Shown: piece by piece, positions 24,737 through 32,809 of the stretch
Numbering within the stretch: the stretch's first letter is position 1
How the letters are laid out: every line of letters starts with the position of its first letter
Translations under genes and position numbers: made by a program
Source of the DNA: Pseudomonas viridiflava
Lineage (GTDB): Bacteria > Pseudomonadota > Gammaproteobacteria > Pseudomonadales > Pseudomonadaceae
Assembly: GCF_001642795.1 (NCBI RefSeq)
Contig: NZ_LKEH01000048.1
Coordinates: 97,141 to 133,700 of the forward strand
Direction: 5' to 3'
DNA length: 36,560 nt
Notes under the pieces: model-generated
Seen by the model: the letters and a program-made list of their open reading frames with translations, nothing else
What the model was told of the DNA's origin: nothing
Databases searched by the model: none

Positions 24737-25180
24737 ATGATTGACCACGACATATTGAGCGACGAAGAGCGCAGAGCCCTCACTGAGGTCATGCTGGAGC
24801 CTGACCGCGATGCGCCACAACGCGTGCTGATCGTCGATGACGACAACGACGCGCGCGAGCTACTGGCCGAAATTCTCAGCCTCAACGACATCAGCTGCAT
24901 GACAGCGTCCGATGTTGACGGGGCGCTTGAGCTGATCAGGACGCGTGAGTCCATTGGGCTGCTGATCACTGACCTGCGCATGGCGCCATCCGATGGTCTG
25001 GACCTGATACGTCAGGTGCGCGAATCCGATCGCGCCGAATTGCCTATCATCATTGTTTCAGGCGATGCCAATGTGCGTGACGCCATCGATGCGATGCACC
25101 TGAACGTTGTGGATTTTCTGCTCAAGCCGCTCAATACCAAGCAACTGGTCAAGCTGATCAGGCGGGAATTGGGGATGTGA
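24737..25180 (+). CDS. Single-domain response regulator
   Basis: The 147-residue protein has a short acidic N-terminal extension (about 1-27, ILSDEERRALTEVMLEPD) and one receiver domain. Asp34-Asp35 form the acidic pair, Asp79 (LLITDLRMAP) is the phospho-acceptor, and the conserved Ser lies in IIIVSGDANV. The lysine is in FLLKPLN. No output domain follows, so it acts by protein contact or as a phosphate sink. The ATG at 24737 leaves a normal receiver N-terminus; the longer open frame upstream is not protein-like. No kinase gene is adjacent. Confidence 0.85.
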   Translation: MIDHDILSDEERRALTEVMLEPDRDAPQRVLIVDDDNDARELLAEILSLNDISCMTASDVDGALELIRTRESIGLLITDLRMAPSDGLDLIRQVRESDRAELPIIIVSGDANVRDAIDAMHLNVVDFLLKPLNTKQLVKLIRRELGM

Positions 25181-25194
25181 GATGAGGTGCGCCG

Positions 25195-25212
25195 CCAGGG
25201 CCTGAGCCCTGG
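25195..25212. terminator. Hairpin between convergent genes
   Basis: CCAGGGC-CTGA-GCCCTGG is a perfect 7-bp stem in the 52-bp gap between the receiver-domain gene (+) and glcB (-). It is placed where a bidirectional terminator would be expected, but lacks a T-run on either side. Confidence 0.5.
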
Positions 25213-25232
25213 AGCGCGGTTTACCTGCGGCG

Positions 25233-27410
25233 TTACTGAGCGTTTTTAGCCTTGAACTCGCGACGACGACGATGCAGCACCGGCTCGGTGTAGCCGTTCG
25301 GCTGGCGAGTGCCTTCGATCACCAGTTCAACCGCTGCCTGGAAGGCAATATTGCTGTCGAAGTCCGGAGCCAGTGGACGATACAGCGTATCGCCTGCGTT
25401 CTGCCGATCCACCACCGGCGCCATGCGTTTCAGGCTTTCCAGCACCTGCGCTTCAGTGACCACGCCATGGCGCAGCCAGTTGGCCATGTGCTGGCTGGAA
25501 ATGCGCAGCGTTGCGCGGTCTTCCATCAGGCCGATGTCGTTGATATCCGGCACCTTCGAGCAGCCTACGCCCTGATCGATCCAGCGCACCACGTAACCCA
25601 GAATGCCCTGCGCGTTGTTGTCCAGTTCGTTCTGGATTTCTTCAGGCGTCCAGTGGGTATTCGGTGCGAGCGGGATGGTCAGAATGTCGTCCACAGACGC
25701 CGGCTCGCGCTGGGCCAGTTCGGCCTGACGGGCGAACACATCGACCTTGTGATAATGCAGCGCATGCAAGGCAGCAGCCGTCGGCGAAGGCACCCACGCG
25801 GTGTTGGCACCGGCCAGCGGGTGAGCGATTTTCTGCTCCAGCATTGCAGCCATCAGGTCAGGCATCGCCCACATGCCCTTGCCGATTTGCGCCTTGCCTT
25901 GCAGGCCGCATTTCAGGCCGATATCGACGTTGGAGTTCTCGTAGGCCGCGATCCATTTTTCGGCCTTCATCTGCGCCTTGCGCACCACCGGACCTGCTTC
26001 CATCGAGGTGTGAATTTCATCGCCCGTGCGGTCCAGGAAACCGGTGTTGATGAACACCACGCGCTCGCTGGCAGCCTGGATGCAGGCCTTGAGGTTCACC
26101 GTGGTGCGGCGTTCCTCGTCCATGATCCCGACTTTCAGTGTGTTGCGTGGCAGGCCCAGTACCTGTTCGACACGGCCGAACAACTCGTTGGTAAACGCCG
26201 CTTCTTCCGGGCCGTGCATTTTCGGTTTGACGATGTACATCGAGCCGCGACGGCTGTTGCTGCGTGTGGTATTGCCGTTGAGGTTGTGCATCGCCGCGAG
26301 GCTGGTCAGCAGACCGTCGAGGATGCCTTCTGGCACTTCGTTGCCGTGCTTGTCCAGAATCGCATCGATGGTCATCAGGTGACCGACGTTGCGGATGAAC
26401 AGCAGCGAGCGTCCGTGCAGCGTCACTTCGCCGCCAGCAGGCGTGGTGTAGACACGGTCCGGGTTCATGGTGCGGGTGAAGGTTTCGCCGCCCTTGGACA
26501 CCGACTCGGCCAGATCGCCTTTCATCAGGCCCAGCCAGTTGCGATACACGATGACCTTGTCGTCGGCATCGACCGCAGCGATGGAGTCTTCGCAGTCCAT
26601 GATGGTGGTCAGCGCGGCTTCCATCAGGATGTCTTTCACGCCTGCAGGATCGGTCTGTCCGACGGAGCTGGACGCGTCGATCTGGATTTCGAAATGCAGG
26701 CCGTTGTGTTCGAGCAGCACGGCGATCGGTGCCGAGGCATCGCCCTGGAAGCCGATCAGTTGTGAGTCGTTCCTGAGCCCGGTGTTGCTGCCGCCCTTGA
26801 GGCTGACCACCAGCTTGCCGTCGATCATTCTGTAGGCGGTCGATTCAACGTGCGAGCCCGCTGACAGCGGCGCGGCTTCATCAAGGAAGGCGCGTGCGAA
26901 GGCAATGACCTTGTCGCCACGCACCTTGTTGTAGCCTTTGCCCTTCTCGGCTCCGCCCGCTTCGCTGATGGCATCGGTGCCATAGAGCGCGTCGTACAGC
27001 GAGCCCCAACGGGCGTTGGATGCGTTGAGCGCAAAGCGTGCGTTCATCACCGGCACGACCAGTTGCGGGCCAGCCATGGTGGCGATTTCTTCATCGACGT
27101 TTTGCGTCGTGATCTGGAAATCCGCCGCTTCTGGCAGCAAATAACCGATTTCCTGAAGGAATGCCTTGTAAGACGAGGCGTCGTGGGCCTGTCCGGCATG
27201 GGACTGATGCCAGGCATCGATTCTGGCCTGCAAGTCGTCACGTTTTTCGAGAAGAGCGCGGTTTTTCGGAGCGAGGTCGTGGATCAGTGGGTCCGCACCG
27301 GCCCAGAACGCATCGACACTGAGGCCGGTTCCGGGAATGGCTTCGTTCTGAACGAAGTCATACAGGGCTTTGGCGACCCGCAGGCCACCGACTTGAACGT
27401 ACTCAGTCAT
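25233..27410 (-). CDS. glcB: Malate synthase G
   Basis: The enzyme condenses glyoxylate and acetyl-CoA to malate, serving glycolate/glyoxylate use and the glyoxylate bypass. The 725-residue length is typical of isoform G (E. coli GlcB has 723). Conserved blocks include TTIMDCEDSIAAVDADDK, the GRSLLFIRNVGHLMT region, VGIMDEERRTTVNLKACI, and the C-terminal GVGCSKVPDINDIGLMEDRATLRIS with catalytic-domain residues. The start at 27410 (MTEYVQVGGLRV) matches family N-termini. An upstream in-frame start would add 14 unconserved residues. The gene stands alone, with an inverted repeat upstream. Confidence 0.97.
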   Translation of the reverse strand: MTEYVQVGGLRVAKALYDFVQNEAIPGTGLSVDAFWAGADPLIHDLAPKNRALLEKRDDLQARIDAWHQSHAGQAHDASSYKAFLQEIGYLLPEAADFQITTQNVDEEIATMAGPQLVVPVMNARFALNASNARWGSLYDALYGTDAISEAGGAEKGKGYNKVRGDKVIAFARAFLDEAAPLSAGSHVESTAYRMIDGKLVVSLKGGSNTGLRNDSQLIGFQGDASAPIAVLLEHNGLHFEIQIDASSSVGQTDPAGVKDILMEAALTTIMDCEDSIAAVDADDKVIVYRNWLGLMKGDLAESVSKGGETFTRTMNPDRVYTTPAGGEVTLHGRSLLFIRNVGHLMTIDAILDKHGNEVPEGILDGLLTSLAAMHNLNGNTTRSNSRRGSMYIVKPKMHGPEEAAFTNELFGRVEQVLGLPRNTLKVGIMDEERRTTVNLKACIQAASERVVFINTGFLDRTGDEIHTSMEAGPVVRKAQMKAEKWIAAYENSNVDIGLKCGLQGKAQIGKGMWAMPDLMAAMLEQKIAHPLAGANTAWVPSPTAAALHALHYHKVDVFARQAELAQREPASVDDILTIPLAPNTHWTPEEIQNELDNNAQGILGYVVRWIDQGVGCSKVPDINDIGLMEDRATLRISSQHMANWLRHGVVTEAQVLESLKRMAPVVDRQNAGDTLYRPLAPDFDSNIAFQAAVELVIEGTRQPNGYTEPVLHRRRREFKAKNAQ

Positions 27411-27721
27411 TGCACTTGCCTCACTCTGCTCAGCAGGGTCGAGCTCACTCAAGGAGCGCTCTGTTATTGGTTTCGGTGTTATGTAGTGCGCGCTGCGAAA
27501 TACTACATGAGCGGCAGCCTTGTGAAAACGCTGGCGAATATGTCGATAGAACGACTGGTTTGTCTTATCCGGTCACGCTTTCTTCGTGCTGTGCTCAAAA
27601 GCCGTCTGGATTGTTCCACATGTCGTGTTGAACGGTACACGATTTGCCATTCGCGGTCCGCTGCGCAACCGTGCCTATACTCATCCAACCCTTGCATTGT
27701 GAACAACAAGAGGAATTGACT
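27411..27721. promoter_or_regulatory. Divergent promoter region glcB/gcvR with inverted repeat
   Basis: This 311-bp gap drives glcB (-) and the GcvR-like gene (+). ATGTAGT (27481-27487) and ACTACAT (27502-27508) form a dyad with 14 bases between the arms, centre to centre 21 bp, about 71-98 bp upstream of glcB. TATACT at 27676-27681 is a plausible -10 for the gcvR side, though no well-spaced -35 was seen. The regulator is unknown. Confidence 0.45.
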
Positions 27722-28249
27722 GTGGATCATCTCGTCGTAACGCTGGTTGCACCTGACAAGCCCGGACTGGTCGAGCGTATTGCCCAATGCATCGCCGAGC
27801 AGGGTGGCAACTGGCTGGAGAGCCGCATGTCCCGCATGGCCGGGCAGTTCGCAGGCATTCTGAAAGTGGGCGTGGAACCTGAAAAGTACGATGACCTGAT
27901 CGCCGCGCTGAATGGGCTCTCCACTCATGGCATCCGCATGCTGCTCGCCGAAAGCGTGGTCGAGACCACCGGCCAGACTCGACCGATCAGCATGGAACTG
28001 GTCGGCAACGACCGCGCCGGTATCGTGCGCGACATCACCCGTGTGCTGGCGGAGCAGGGCGTCAACGTCGAACGGCTGATCACCGATGTATCGCCTGCGC
28101 CCATGAGCAGCGAACTGCTGTTTCATGCCGATGCGTTGCTTGGCGTGCCGTTGAGCCTGTCGCTGGACGACCTGCAGGCCCGGCTGGAAACACTGGCGGA
28201 TGATTTGATGGTGGAGTTGGTGTTGCGTTCAGAAGACAACCCACGCTGA
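27722..28249 (+). CDS. gcvR: Glycine cleavage system repressor-like double ACT protein
   Basis: The 175-residue cytosolic protein is built of two ACT domains: about 3-80 (LVVTLVAPDKPGLVERIAQCIAEQGG) and about 88-165 (SMELVGNDRAGIVRDITRVLAEQGVNVE). It has no DNA-binding domain. In E. coli, GcvR binds glycine and restrains the activator GcvA. Pseudomonas homologues share the architecture, but their role is less established. The GTG start follows AGAGGA at normal spacing; the reading frame upstream has no support. It lies next to glcB, which consumes glyoxylate, a metabolite close to glycine. Confidence 0.82.
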   Translation: MDHLVVTLVAPDKPGLVERIAQCIAEQGGNWLESRMSRMAGQFAGILKVGVEPEKYDDLIAALNGLSTHGIRMLLAESVVETTGQTRPISMELVGNDRAGIVRDITRVLAEQGVNVERLITDVSPAPMSSELLFHADALLGVPLSLSLDDLQARLETLADDLMVELVLRSEDNPR

Positions 28250-28462
28250 GGCTTATCCACGCTTATCCTGCACCTGCCTGTGGATAAGCTGGGGGAATCG
28301 CGTTGCACGCCATGTGTAGCGCGGCTTTGCGAGAACTGATCAAAAATTCTACAGTTTCAACGGCTTGTGCACAAATAGCGTGAGTCTGCTTGTGGATAAC
28401 CGTTGGAGAACCCCTTGCAGGCCACGTAGAACGTGGCTTGCAAGGTTCTGTATGTTTTTTGA
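28250..28462. repeat. Diverged tandem duplication with DnaA-box-like sites
   Basis: Unit A begins near 28276 and unit B near 28388. They align without gaps for about 63 bp at roughly two thirds identity, and each starts with TGTGGATAA. Perfect DnaA boxes (TTATCCACA, read on the minus strand) lie at 28279-28287 and 28391-28399. One-mismatch sites are TTATCCACG (28253-28261) and TTGTGCACA (28365-28373). The region lies between the 3' ends of gcvR and rarD, so it is not a promoter region. Confidence 0.75.
28413..28460 (+). terminator. Terminator candidate after gcvR
   Basis: CCTTGCAGGCCACG (28413-28426) pairs with CGTGGCTTGCAAGG (28432-28445) over 14 bp with one G-T wobble and a five-base loop. 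A run of six T follows at 28455-28460. It sits immediately before the rarD stop and would end transcripts from gcvR. Confidence 0.65.
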
Positions 28463-29350
28463 TCAGCTTCGGCGGCGCAGACTCAGCCAGGCGTCGATGC
28501 TGTAAATCGCAAGACCCGCCCAGATGCAGGCGAAGGTGACGATGGTGCTGGCGTTCATATGCTCGTCGTAAAGCAACACGGCCAGCAGCAGGACCAGCGT
28601 TGGTGCCAGGTACTGAAGAAACCCCAGCGTGGTGTAAGGCAGATGTCGGGCAGCAGCGTTGAAACACACCAGCGGAATCAGCGTGACCGGGCCTGCGGCT
28701 GCCAGCCAGATGGCCTGGGAGGTGGTCCAGAACTCGGCCTGCGCACTCAGTGCGCCCGGATTGAGCGCCAGCCAGATCAGTGCCAGCGGCACCAGCATCC
28801 AGGTTTCCACGACCAGCCCGGGCAGGGCAGCGACCGGGGCTTTCTTGCGGATCAGCCCGTAGAAGCCGAATGTCAGCGGCAACACCAGCGAGACCCACGG
28901 CAGATTGCCGACCTGCCAGACCTGCTGCGCCACCCCGGCTGCTGCAAAACCCACTGCCAGCCATTGCAGACGCCTGAGCCGTTCGCCGAGCAGCACCATG
29001 CCGAGCAGCACGTTGACCAGCGGATTGATGTAATACCCAAGACTGGCTTCGACCATGCGCCCGTTGTTCACCGCCCACACGTACACAATCCAGTTGGCTG
29101 CGATTAACGAACCGCTGAGTGCCAGCACCGCGAGGCGTTTCGGGTTGTCTCGCAGTTCGCGCCACCAGCCGGGGTGTTTCCAGAACATCAGCACGATCGA
29201 GCCGAACAGCGCCGACCAGAGCACTCGGTGAATGATGATCTCGATGGCCGGTACGGCGGCGATGGCTTTGAAGTAGATGGGGAACAGACCCCAGATGGTG
29301 TAAGCACTCAGGCCGAGAATGTATCCGCGACGCGGATTTGCAGCTTGCAT
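28463..29350 (-). CDS. rarD: RarD/EamA-family transporter
   Basis: The 295-residue inner-membrane protein has about ten hydrophobic helices in two EamA repeats. The start MQAANPRRGYILGLSAYTIWGLFPIYFKAI is typical of RarD. Later blocks include HRVLWSALFG, ASLGYYINPLVNVLLG and LQYLAPTLVLLLAVLLYDE. The family exports small metabolites; RarD is named for chloramphenicol sensitivity in E. coli and its physiological substrate is not known. The gene is monocistronic, convergent with gcvR. Confidence 0.9.
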   Translation of the reverse strand: MQAANPRRGYILGLSAYTIWGLFPIYFKAIAAVPAIEIIIHRVLWSALFGSIVLMFWKHPGWWRELRDNPKRLAVLALSGSLIAANWIVYVWAVNNGRMVEASLGYYINPLVNVLLGMVLLGERLRRLQWLAVGFAAAGVAQQVWQVGNLPWVSLVLPLTFGFYGLIRKKAPVAALPGLVVETWMLVPLALIWLALNPGALSAQAEFWTTSQAIWLAAAGPVTLIPLVCFNAAARHLPYTTLGFLQYLAPTLVLLLAVLLYDEHMNASTIVTFACIWAGLAIYSIDAWLSLRRRS

Positions 29351-29444
29351 GGGTCGTCCCTTAAAAGCAGGTTTTTATAAGTGTTTCATCGTGCCCGCGC
29401 ACAGTGCTCATGGTTATACACACGTCTTGCTGCAGCCAACGGAC

Positions 29445-29531
29445 TGTGGGAGGCGGCTTGCCGGCGATGCGATTTCCGAAGCGACATATCGATGACTGAA
29501 CTGACGCCATCGCCGGCAAGCCGCCTCCCAC
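29445..29531. repeat. REPIN (two inverted REP elements), 87 bp
   Basis: TGTGGGAGGCGGCTTGCC then GGCGATG (29445-29469) is mirrored by its near-exact reverse complement at 29508-29531, with about 38 bases between. It lies in the 283-bp gap between srkA and rarD, which holds nothing else recognised. Arms and total length are almost the same as in the REPIN at 7848-7935. Confidence 0.9.
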
Positions 29532-29633
29532 GGGGCCTGCATTCAGTCAGACGCTTTCGTTTAGCCCTGTTTTGCGTGTCTTCAGGACGTGTGCGTAACG
29601 AAGAGTGCAGGAGTGAGAACGATTATTGAGTGT

Positions 29634-30608
29634 TCAAAACAGCTTCAGTGGCTCCTCGTTCAACGCCGACATCTGCTCGCGCAGGGCCAGAATGTGGTCG
29701 CCCCAGTAACGTTCGGTGCCGAACCAGGGGAAGCTGTGCGGGAATGCCGGGTCATCCCAGCGGCGCGCCAGCCAGGCGCTGTAGTGCATCAGGCGCAGGG
29801 CGCGCAACGGCTCGATCAGGGCGAGTTCGCGCGGGTCGAAATCGTGGAATTCGTTGTAGCCGTCCATCAACTCGGACAATTGGCCGAGACGTTCCTGGCG
29901 ATCACCGGCCAGCATCATCCAGACGTCCTGCACCGCAGGCCCCATGCGACAGTCGTCCAGGTCGACGATGTGGAACACTTCGTCGCGGCACATCATGTTG
30001 CCGGGGTGGCAGTCGCCGTGCATGCGAATGTTGGTGTGCGGCGTTGCGGCGTAGACGTCCTCGACCCGCTTGAGCAGATCGCGCGCCACCGACTCGTAGG
30101 CGGGCAACAGGCTGCGCGGGATGCAGTCGTTTTCCAGCAGGTAGTTGACCGAGTCATTGCCAAAATTCTTCACGCCCAGCGCTTCACGGTGCGCGAACGG
30201 CTTGGTTGCACCGACGGCATGGATGCGGCCCAGCAACTGGCCCAGGCGGTACAACTGATCGAGATTGCCCGGCTCGGGCGCGCGCCCGCCACGACGTGGG
30301 AACAGGGTGAAGCGAAAGCCCGCATGTTCGAACAGGGTTTCACCGTTGTGCACCATGGGCGCGACCACGGGTACTTCGACTGCGGTCAGCTCCTGCGTGA
30401 AGCTGTGCTCTTCGAGAATCGCCTCGTTGGTCCAGCGTTGCGGGCGGTAGAACTTGGCGATCAGCGGCTGGCCGTCTTCGATACCGACCTGATACACCCG
30501 GTTTTCATAACTGTTGAGCGCCAGGATGCGCGCATCACTGAGAAAACCGATGCTTTCGACGGCATCGAGGACGAGATCGGGAGTAAGTGTTGCGAACGGA
30601 TGAGCCAT
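29634..30608 (-). CDS. srkA: Stress response Ser/Thr kinase SrkA (YihE)
   Basis: The 324-residue cytosolic kinase of the APH/choline-kinase-like fold is close in length to E. coli SrkA (328). The catalytic loop MHGDCHPGNMM and the metal-binding VDLDDCRMGP are intact. An upstream lysine (LIAKFYRPQRW) fits the ATP-binding position. In E. coli, SrkA counters MazF-linked stress death and protects against oxidative stress. The ATG at 30608 follows AGGAG with six bases spacing; an upstream start would add 24 unsupported residues. The gene is divergent from the lacI-type gene. Confidence 0.92.
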   Translation of the reverse strand: MAHPFATLTPDLVLDAVESIGFLSDARILALNSYENRVYQVGIEDGQPLIAKFYRPQRWTNEAILEEHSFTQELTAVEVPVVAPMVHNGETLFEHAGFRFTLFPRRGGRAPEPGNLDQLYRLGQLLGRIHAVGATKPFAHREALGVKNFGNDSVNYLLENDCIPRSLLPAYESVARDLLKRVEDVYAATPHTNIRMHGDCHPGNMMCRDEVFHIVDLDDCRMGPAVQDVWMMLAGDRQERLGQLSELMDGYNEFHDFDPRELALIEPLRALRLMHYSAWLARRWDDPAFPHSFPWFGTERYWGDHILALREQMSALNEEPLKLF

Positions 30609-30777
30609 GACTACTCCTGCGCGCAGCAGGTTGCCGCGTCGGACCGCTGATGTTAACGCAGACCGGTCCCGGTTCGCCAAAGCCCTGATGGTTTATCTGC
30701 GCAAGCATTCGATTGTCACCAAACGTTCATCGTCCGTTCTCTGTTCAGCCATATGGGATCACTAGAGTCGCCGCCAA

Positions 30778-30791
30778 TGAGATCGATCTCA
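30778..30791. promoter_or_regulatory. Perfect 14-bp palindrome, candidate LacI-family operator
   Basis: TGAGATCGATCTCA is fully symmetric with a central CG, the usual centre for LacI-family operators. It ends 13 bp before the regulator's ATG, next to its ribosome-binding site AAAAGGGG, which is the right place for autoregulation. No second copy was found in the window. Confidence 0.6.
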
Positions 30792-30804
30792 AAAAGGGGC
30801 GACA

Positions 30805-31824
30805 ATGACGGATCTGAAAGCGGTTGCGAGACTGGCCGGGGTTTCCCGGGCCACGGCTGCCCGCGCCTTTGCGACGCCCGATGTGGTGCGCGCCGACACG
30901 CGTGAAAAAATATTCGTCGCCGCACGCGAGCTGGGCTTCCGTCCGAACCGGCTGGGCCGTCAGTTGCGCCTGCAGACCACCAACCTGATCGGCGTGGTCG
31001 TTCCCAACCTTCATAACCCGGTCTTCGCCGAACAGTTTCAGGCGATGGAAAGCGCCGCCCGTCGTTGCGGGTACAACCTGCTGCTGGTCACCACCGATTA
31101 CGCCAGCGAGCGTGAAAGCGACGTGGTGGAAGAGCTGTTGCGCCAGCGGGTGGACGGACTGGTGCTGACGGTGACCGACGCCGAGCACAATCAGGTCCTG
31201 CAAAGCCTGATCAATGAAGACACGCCTTTCGTGCTCGCCTACCACCAGACCAGCAACCCGGATTACAGCGCAGTGTCGGTGGATAACCGGGCAGGCATGG
31301 CGCTGGCCACACGCCATTTGATCGAACTCGGGCACTCGCGCATCGCCATGGTCGCGGGTCCGGCCATGCAGTCCGACCGTGCGCGCCTGCGTTACGCGGG
31401 CTATGGCGAGGCGATGCTTGCGCAGGGGCTTCAACAACTGCCGGTCATTGAAATGCCGGCTCACACCCAGGCGGATTTCGCCGCAATCGAGCCTCTGTTG
31501 CGCGGTCCCGACGCGCCGACAGCGCTGGTCTGTTCCAACGACCTGCTGGCCATCAGCCTGATTGCCGAACTGCGGCGCAACGGTCTGGAGGTTCCCGGCC
31601 GCGTTTCGGTGATGGGCTTCGATGGCATTGCTCTGGGCACCCAGATGCACCCGACCTTGTGCACCGTCGTTCAGCCCATTGCCGAGCTGGCGCACACCCT
31701 TATTGATCAATTGCTGGCGCAGATCGCTGGATCTGCGCCGGTTTCCCACTGCCTGCCGTGCCATATCCGGCCCGGTGAAAGTACCCAGTCCTATCAGGAG
31801 ACGCTTCATGCTCAGCTTCAGTAA
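30805..31824 (+). CDS. LacI-family transcriptional regulator
   Basis: The 339-residue repressor has an N-terminal helix-turn-helix and hinge (about 2-60: LKAVARLAGVSRATAARAFATPDVV, then REKIFVAARELGFRPN). A periplasmic-binding-protein-like effector domain follows (LIGVVVPNLHNPVFAEQFQ, RVDGLVLTVTD, VSVMGFDG). The gene's last 17 bases overlap the signal peptide region of the next gene, so it is translated in the same operon as the transporter it probably controls. The effector is unknown, and is probably the imported compound or its product. The ATG follows AAAAGGGGCG. Confidence 0.93.
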   Translation: MTDLKAVARLAGVSRATAARAFATPDVVRADTREKIFVAARELGFRPNRLGRQLRLQTTNLIGVVVPNLHNPVFAEQFQAMESAARRCGYNLLLVTTDYASERESDVVEELLRQRVDGLVLTVTDAEHNQVLQSLINEDTPFVLAYHQTSNPDYSAVSVDNRAGMALATRHLIELGHSRIAMVAGPAMQSDRARLRYAGYGEAMLAQGLQQLPVIEMPAHTQADFAAIEPLLRGPDAPTALVCSNDLLAISLIAELRRNGLEVPGRVSVMGFDGIALGTQMHPTLCTVVQPIAELAHTLIDQLLAQIAGSAPVSHCLPCHIRPGESTQSYQETLHAQLQ

Positions 31825-32809
31825 AACCCTCGCGGCACTGTTGTTGTGTGGCGCGGCCAGCCTCGCTCAGGCCGCCGAAACCGCGATTTGCTACAACTGC
31901 CCGCCCGAGTGGGCGGACTGGGGCTCGCAGCTCAAGGCCATCGCCGACAGCACCGGCGTGCAGGTGCCGCTCGACAACAAGAACTCCGGGCAGGCGCTGG
32001 CGCAGATCGTTGCCGAACAGGCTGCACCGGTTGCCGACGTGGTGTATTACGGCGTGACCTTCGGTCTGCAGGCGCAGAAGGCCGGGGTGGTCGACACCTA
32101 CAAGCCCAAGCACTGGGATGATATTCCGGCTGGCCTGAAAGACCCGGCGGGGCACTGGTTCGCCATTCACTCCGGTACGTTGGGCATCATGGTCAACGTC
32201 GACGCACTGGGCGGCCTGCCTGTGCCGCAGAGCTGGGCAGACCTGCTCAAGCCTGAGTACAAGGGCATGGTCGGCTACCTTGATCCGTCCAGCGCATTCG
32301 TGGGTTATGTCTCCGCTGTGGCGATCAACCAGGCGATGGGCGGCACGCTGGATAATTTTGCGCCTGCCATCGACTATTTCCAGAAACTGGCGAAAAACTC
32401 GCCCATCGTGCCCAAACAAACGGCCTATGCCCGCGTGCTGTCCGGTGAGTTGCCGATCCTGGTCGACTACGACTTCAACGCTTACCGCGCCCGCTACAAG
32501 GACAAAGCCAACGTCGCGTTCGTGATTCCCAAGGAAGGCACCATCGGTGTGCCGTACGTGATGAGTCTGGTGGCCAAGGCGCCGCATCGCGCCAACGCCG
32601 AGAAGGTGCTGGATTTCGTACTGTCCGACGAAGGTCAGGCTCTGTGGGCCAAGGCTTATCTGCGTCCGGTGCGCTCGAACATGCCTGCCGAGGTGGCCGC
32701 GCAGTTCCTGCCGGACAGCGACTATGCCCGCGCAGGTGTGGTGGATTACCAGCACATGGCGGCGGTGCAGGAAGCTTTCGCGGCCCGTTACCTGCGTGAG
32801 GTGAAGTAA
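31808..32809 (+). CDS. Periplasmic substrate-binding protein of ABC importer
   Basis: The 333-residue protein has a signal peptide (MLSFSKTLAALLLCGAASLA, cleaved after AQA). The mature protein belongs to the Fe3+/polyamine/phosphonate-type binding proteins (extracellular solute-binding family 1), with YNCPPEWADWGSQL at its start, FAIHSGTLGIMVN, and DYDFNAYRARY. Two cysteines lie only in the first block. The start at 31808 follows AGGAG and overlaps the regulator by 17 bp. The stop overlaps the permease start by one base. The ligand cannot be read from sequence. The following phosphodiesterase gene suggests a phosphorus compound. Confidence 0.88.
   Translation: MLSFSKTLAALLLCGAASLAQAAETAICYNCPPEWADWGSQLKAIADSTGVQVPLDNKNSGQALAQIVAEQAAPVADVVYYGVTFGLQAQKAGVVDTYKPKHWDDIPAGLKDPAGHWFAIHSGTLGIMVNVDALGGLPVPQSWADLLKPEYKGMVGYLDPSSAFVGYVSAVAINQAMGGTLDNFAPAIDYFQKLAKNSPIVPKQTAYARVLSGELPILVDYDFNAYRARYKDKANVAFVIPKEGTIGVPYVMSLVAKAPHRANAEKVLDFVLSDEGQALWAKAYLRPVRSNMPAEVAAQFLPDSDYARAGVVDYQHMAAVQEAFAARYLREVK

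Noticed and set aside
25272..26765. 497-codon open frame on + inside glcB
   Set aside because: It is antisense to malate synthase G, is rich in His/Arg/Val typical of mirror frames, and has no plausible ribosome-binding site or domain.
28250..28462. Chromosomal replication origin
   Set aside because: There are DnaA boxes, but no dnaA/dnaN, gyrB, rpmH or gidA neighbours and no clear AT-rich unwinding region. The flanking genes are gcvR and rarD.
30745..31809. 354-codon open frame on the minus strand through the lacI-type gene
   Set aside because: The + strand encodes a full LacI-family protein with helix-turn-helix. The antisense frame has no domain.
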